DNA from: Propionibacterium sp.
Lineage (GTDB): Bacteria > Actinomycetota > Actinomycetes > Propionibacteriales > Propionibacteriaceae
Assembly (NCBI GenBank): GCA_012837465.1
Contig: DURG01000171.1
Span: 1-13,170, forward strand
Direction of reading: 5' to 3'
Length of the DNA stretch: 13,170 nt
Shown here: piece by piece, positions 12,960-13,170 of the stretch
Layout: every line of letters begins with the position of its first letter
How positions within the stretch are numbered: position 1 is the first letter of the stretch
The notes under the pieces: model-generated
Told to the model about the DNA's origin: nothing
Seen by the model: the letters and a program-made list of their open reading frames with translations, nothing else
The model's database searches: none
Program-made: the position numbers and the translations under genes

Positions 12960-13170
12960 GATTCCTCCAAGGATTCGGGGTCGATGTGGATGCTGAGCTG
13001 CCCGCGCTCCTTGCGGGCGGAGCGGATGGCGGCAGCGCTCTTGACGCGGCGGGTCAACTCACGGGCCTGGTCGACGGGAGTGCGCAGCAGCGCGGCCCAT
13101 CGCTCCGGGCCCACCTCCGTGGGGCCGAGGATGTCCACCCCCGCCCAATCGTCGTTGTCGAGGAGCTCGG
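12956..13170 (-). CDS. priA: Primosomal protein N' (PriA), C-terminal end; 5' part beyond window
   Basis: Only the last 70 or so residues are present, reading inward from the right edge without an internal stop. They include VDILGPTEVGPERWAALLR and KSAAAIRSARKERGQLSIHIDP, which match the extreme C-terminal domain of actinobacterial PriA (a DPES-type ending after a basic helix). PriA recognises stalled forks and starts replisome reloading; in Actinobacteria the helicase motifs are often degenerate, but that part is outside this window and cannot be judged. The in-frame GTG at 13138 is an internal codon, not a start, since the frame continues to the edge (ELLDNDDWAG). The stop overlaps fmt by ATGA. 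Identification rests on the C-terminal match plus the conserved priA-fmt-rsmB order. Confidence 0.85.
   Translation of the reverse strand, partial: ELLDNDDWAGVDILGPTEVGPERWAALLRTPVDQARELTRRVKSAAAIRSARKERGQLSIHIDPESLEES
12964..12968 (-). promoter_or_regulatory. Ribosome binding site of fmt
   Basis: GGAGG on the minus strand, four bases before the fmt ATG, lies inside the last codons of priA. With the ATGA overlap it indicates coupled but independently supported initiation of fmt. Confidence 0.65.

Noticed and set aside
13136..13138. GTG at 13138 as the start of a separate small 60-residue protein.
   Set aside because: The frame is open to the window edge and the residues before and after the GTG match the PriA C-terminus, so it is an internal valine.
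1..13170. Mobile elements, CRISPR arrays, tRNA or rRNA genes, direct repeats and frameshifted genes.
   Set aside because: None was seen by eye; all gaps are 76 bp or less and every expected gene is intact apart from those cut by the window edges.

Overview
This window is chromosomal DNA from a high-GC Gram-positive bacterium (Actinomycetota). The evidence is strong GC bias at third codon positions, frequent GTG starts, alpha- and beta-type 20S proteasome subunit genes (prcA, prcB), and the actinobacterial gene orders PAC2/metH/HAD/trmI and priA-fmt-rsmB-rpe. A propionibacterial relative is my best guess, but the sequence alone does not fix the family. The window is almost entirely coding. The longest gap is 76 bp, and I see no rRNA, tRNA, CRISPR array, insertion sequence or prophage.

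Layout, left to right. Positions 1-2352 (minus strand) hold der (its 3' part is cut off by the window edge), cmk and tyrA. Positions 2345-3774 (minus) hold prcA and prcB, overlapping each other and running into tyrA. Positions 3799-4155 (plus) hold a small DUF3054 membrane protein gene, divergent from prcB and overlapping the end of trmI tail to tail. Positions 4081-9177 (minus) hold metH, a HAD-family hydrolase gene and trmI with overlapping ends. Positions 9211-10056 (plus) hold a PAC2-family gene divergent from metH. Positions 10061-13170 (minus) hold priA (only its C-terminal end), fmt, rsmB and rpe.

The genes form three tightly packed minus-strand transcription units: priA-fmt-rsmB-rpe (replication restart, initiator-tRNA formylation, 16S rRNA methylation, pentose phosphate pathway), metH-HAD-trmI (methionine synthesis, an unknown phosphatase-like step, tRNA m1A58 methylation), and prcB-prcA-tyrA-cmk-der (protein degradation, tyrosine synthesis, CMP phosphorylation, ribosome assembly). 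Most junctions are 1-11 bp stop/start overlaps, which suggests translational coupling. Two plus-strand genes separate the units.

The points most worth a second look are these. (1) The proteasome core genes lack the mpa/dop/pup genes that lie between trmI and prcB in mycobacteria; a DUF3054 gene occupies that position. (2) prcA is fused by an 8-bp overlap to a tyrA-cmk-der block that has other neighbours elsewhere. (3) Four genes show a TANNNT -10 box placed 6-7 bp before the start codon, as expected for leaderless mRNAs. (4) A 28-bp dyad lies between the convergent PAC2 and rpe genes. I found no clear evidence of a wholly new system; most of the window is conserved housekeeping sequence.
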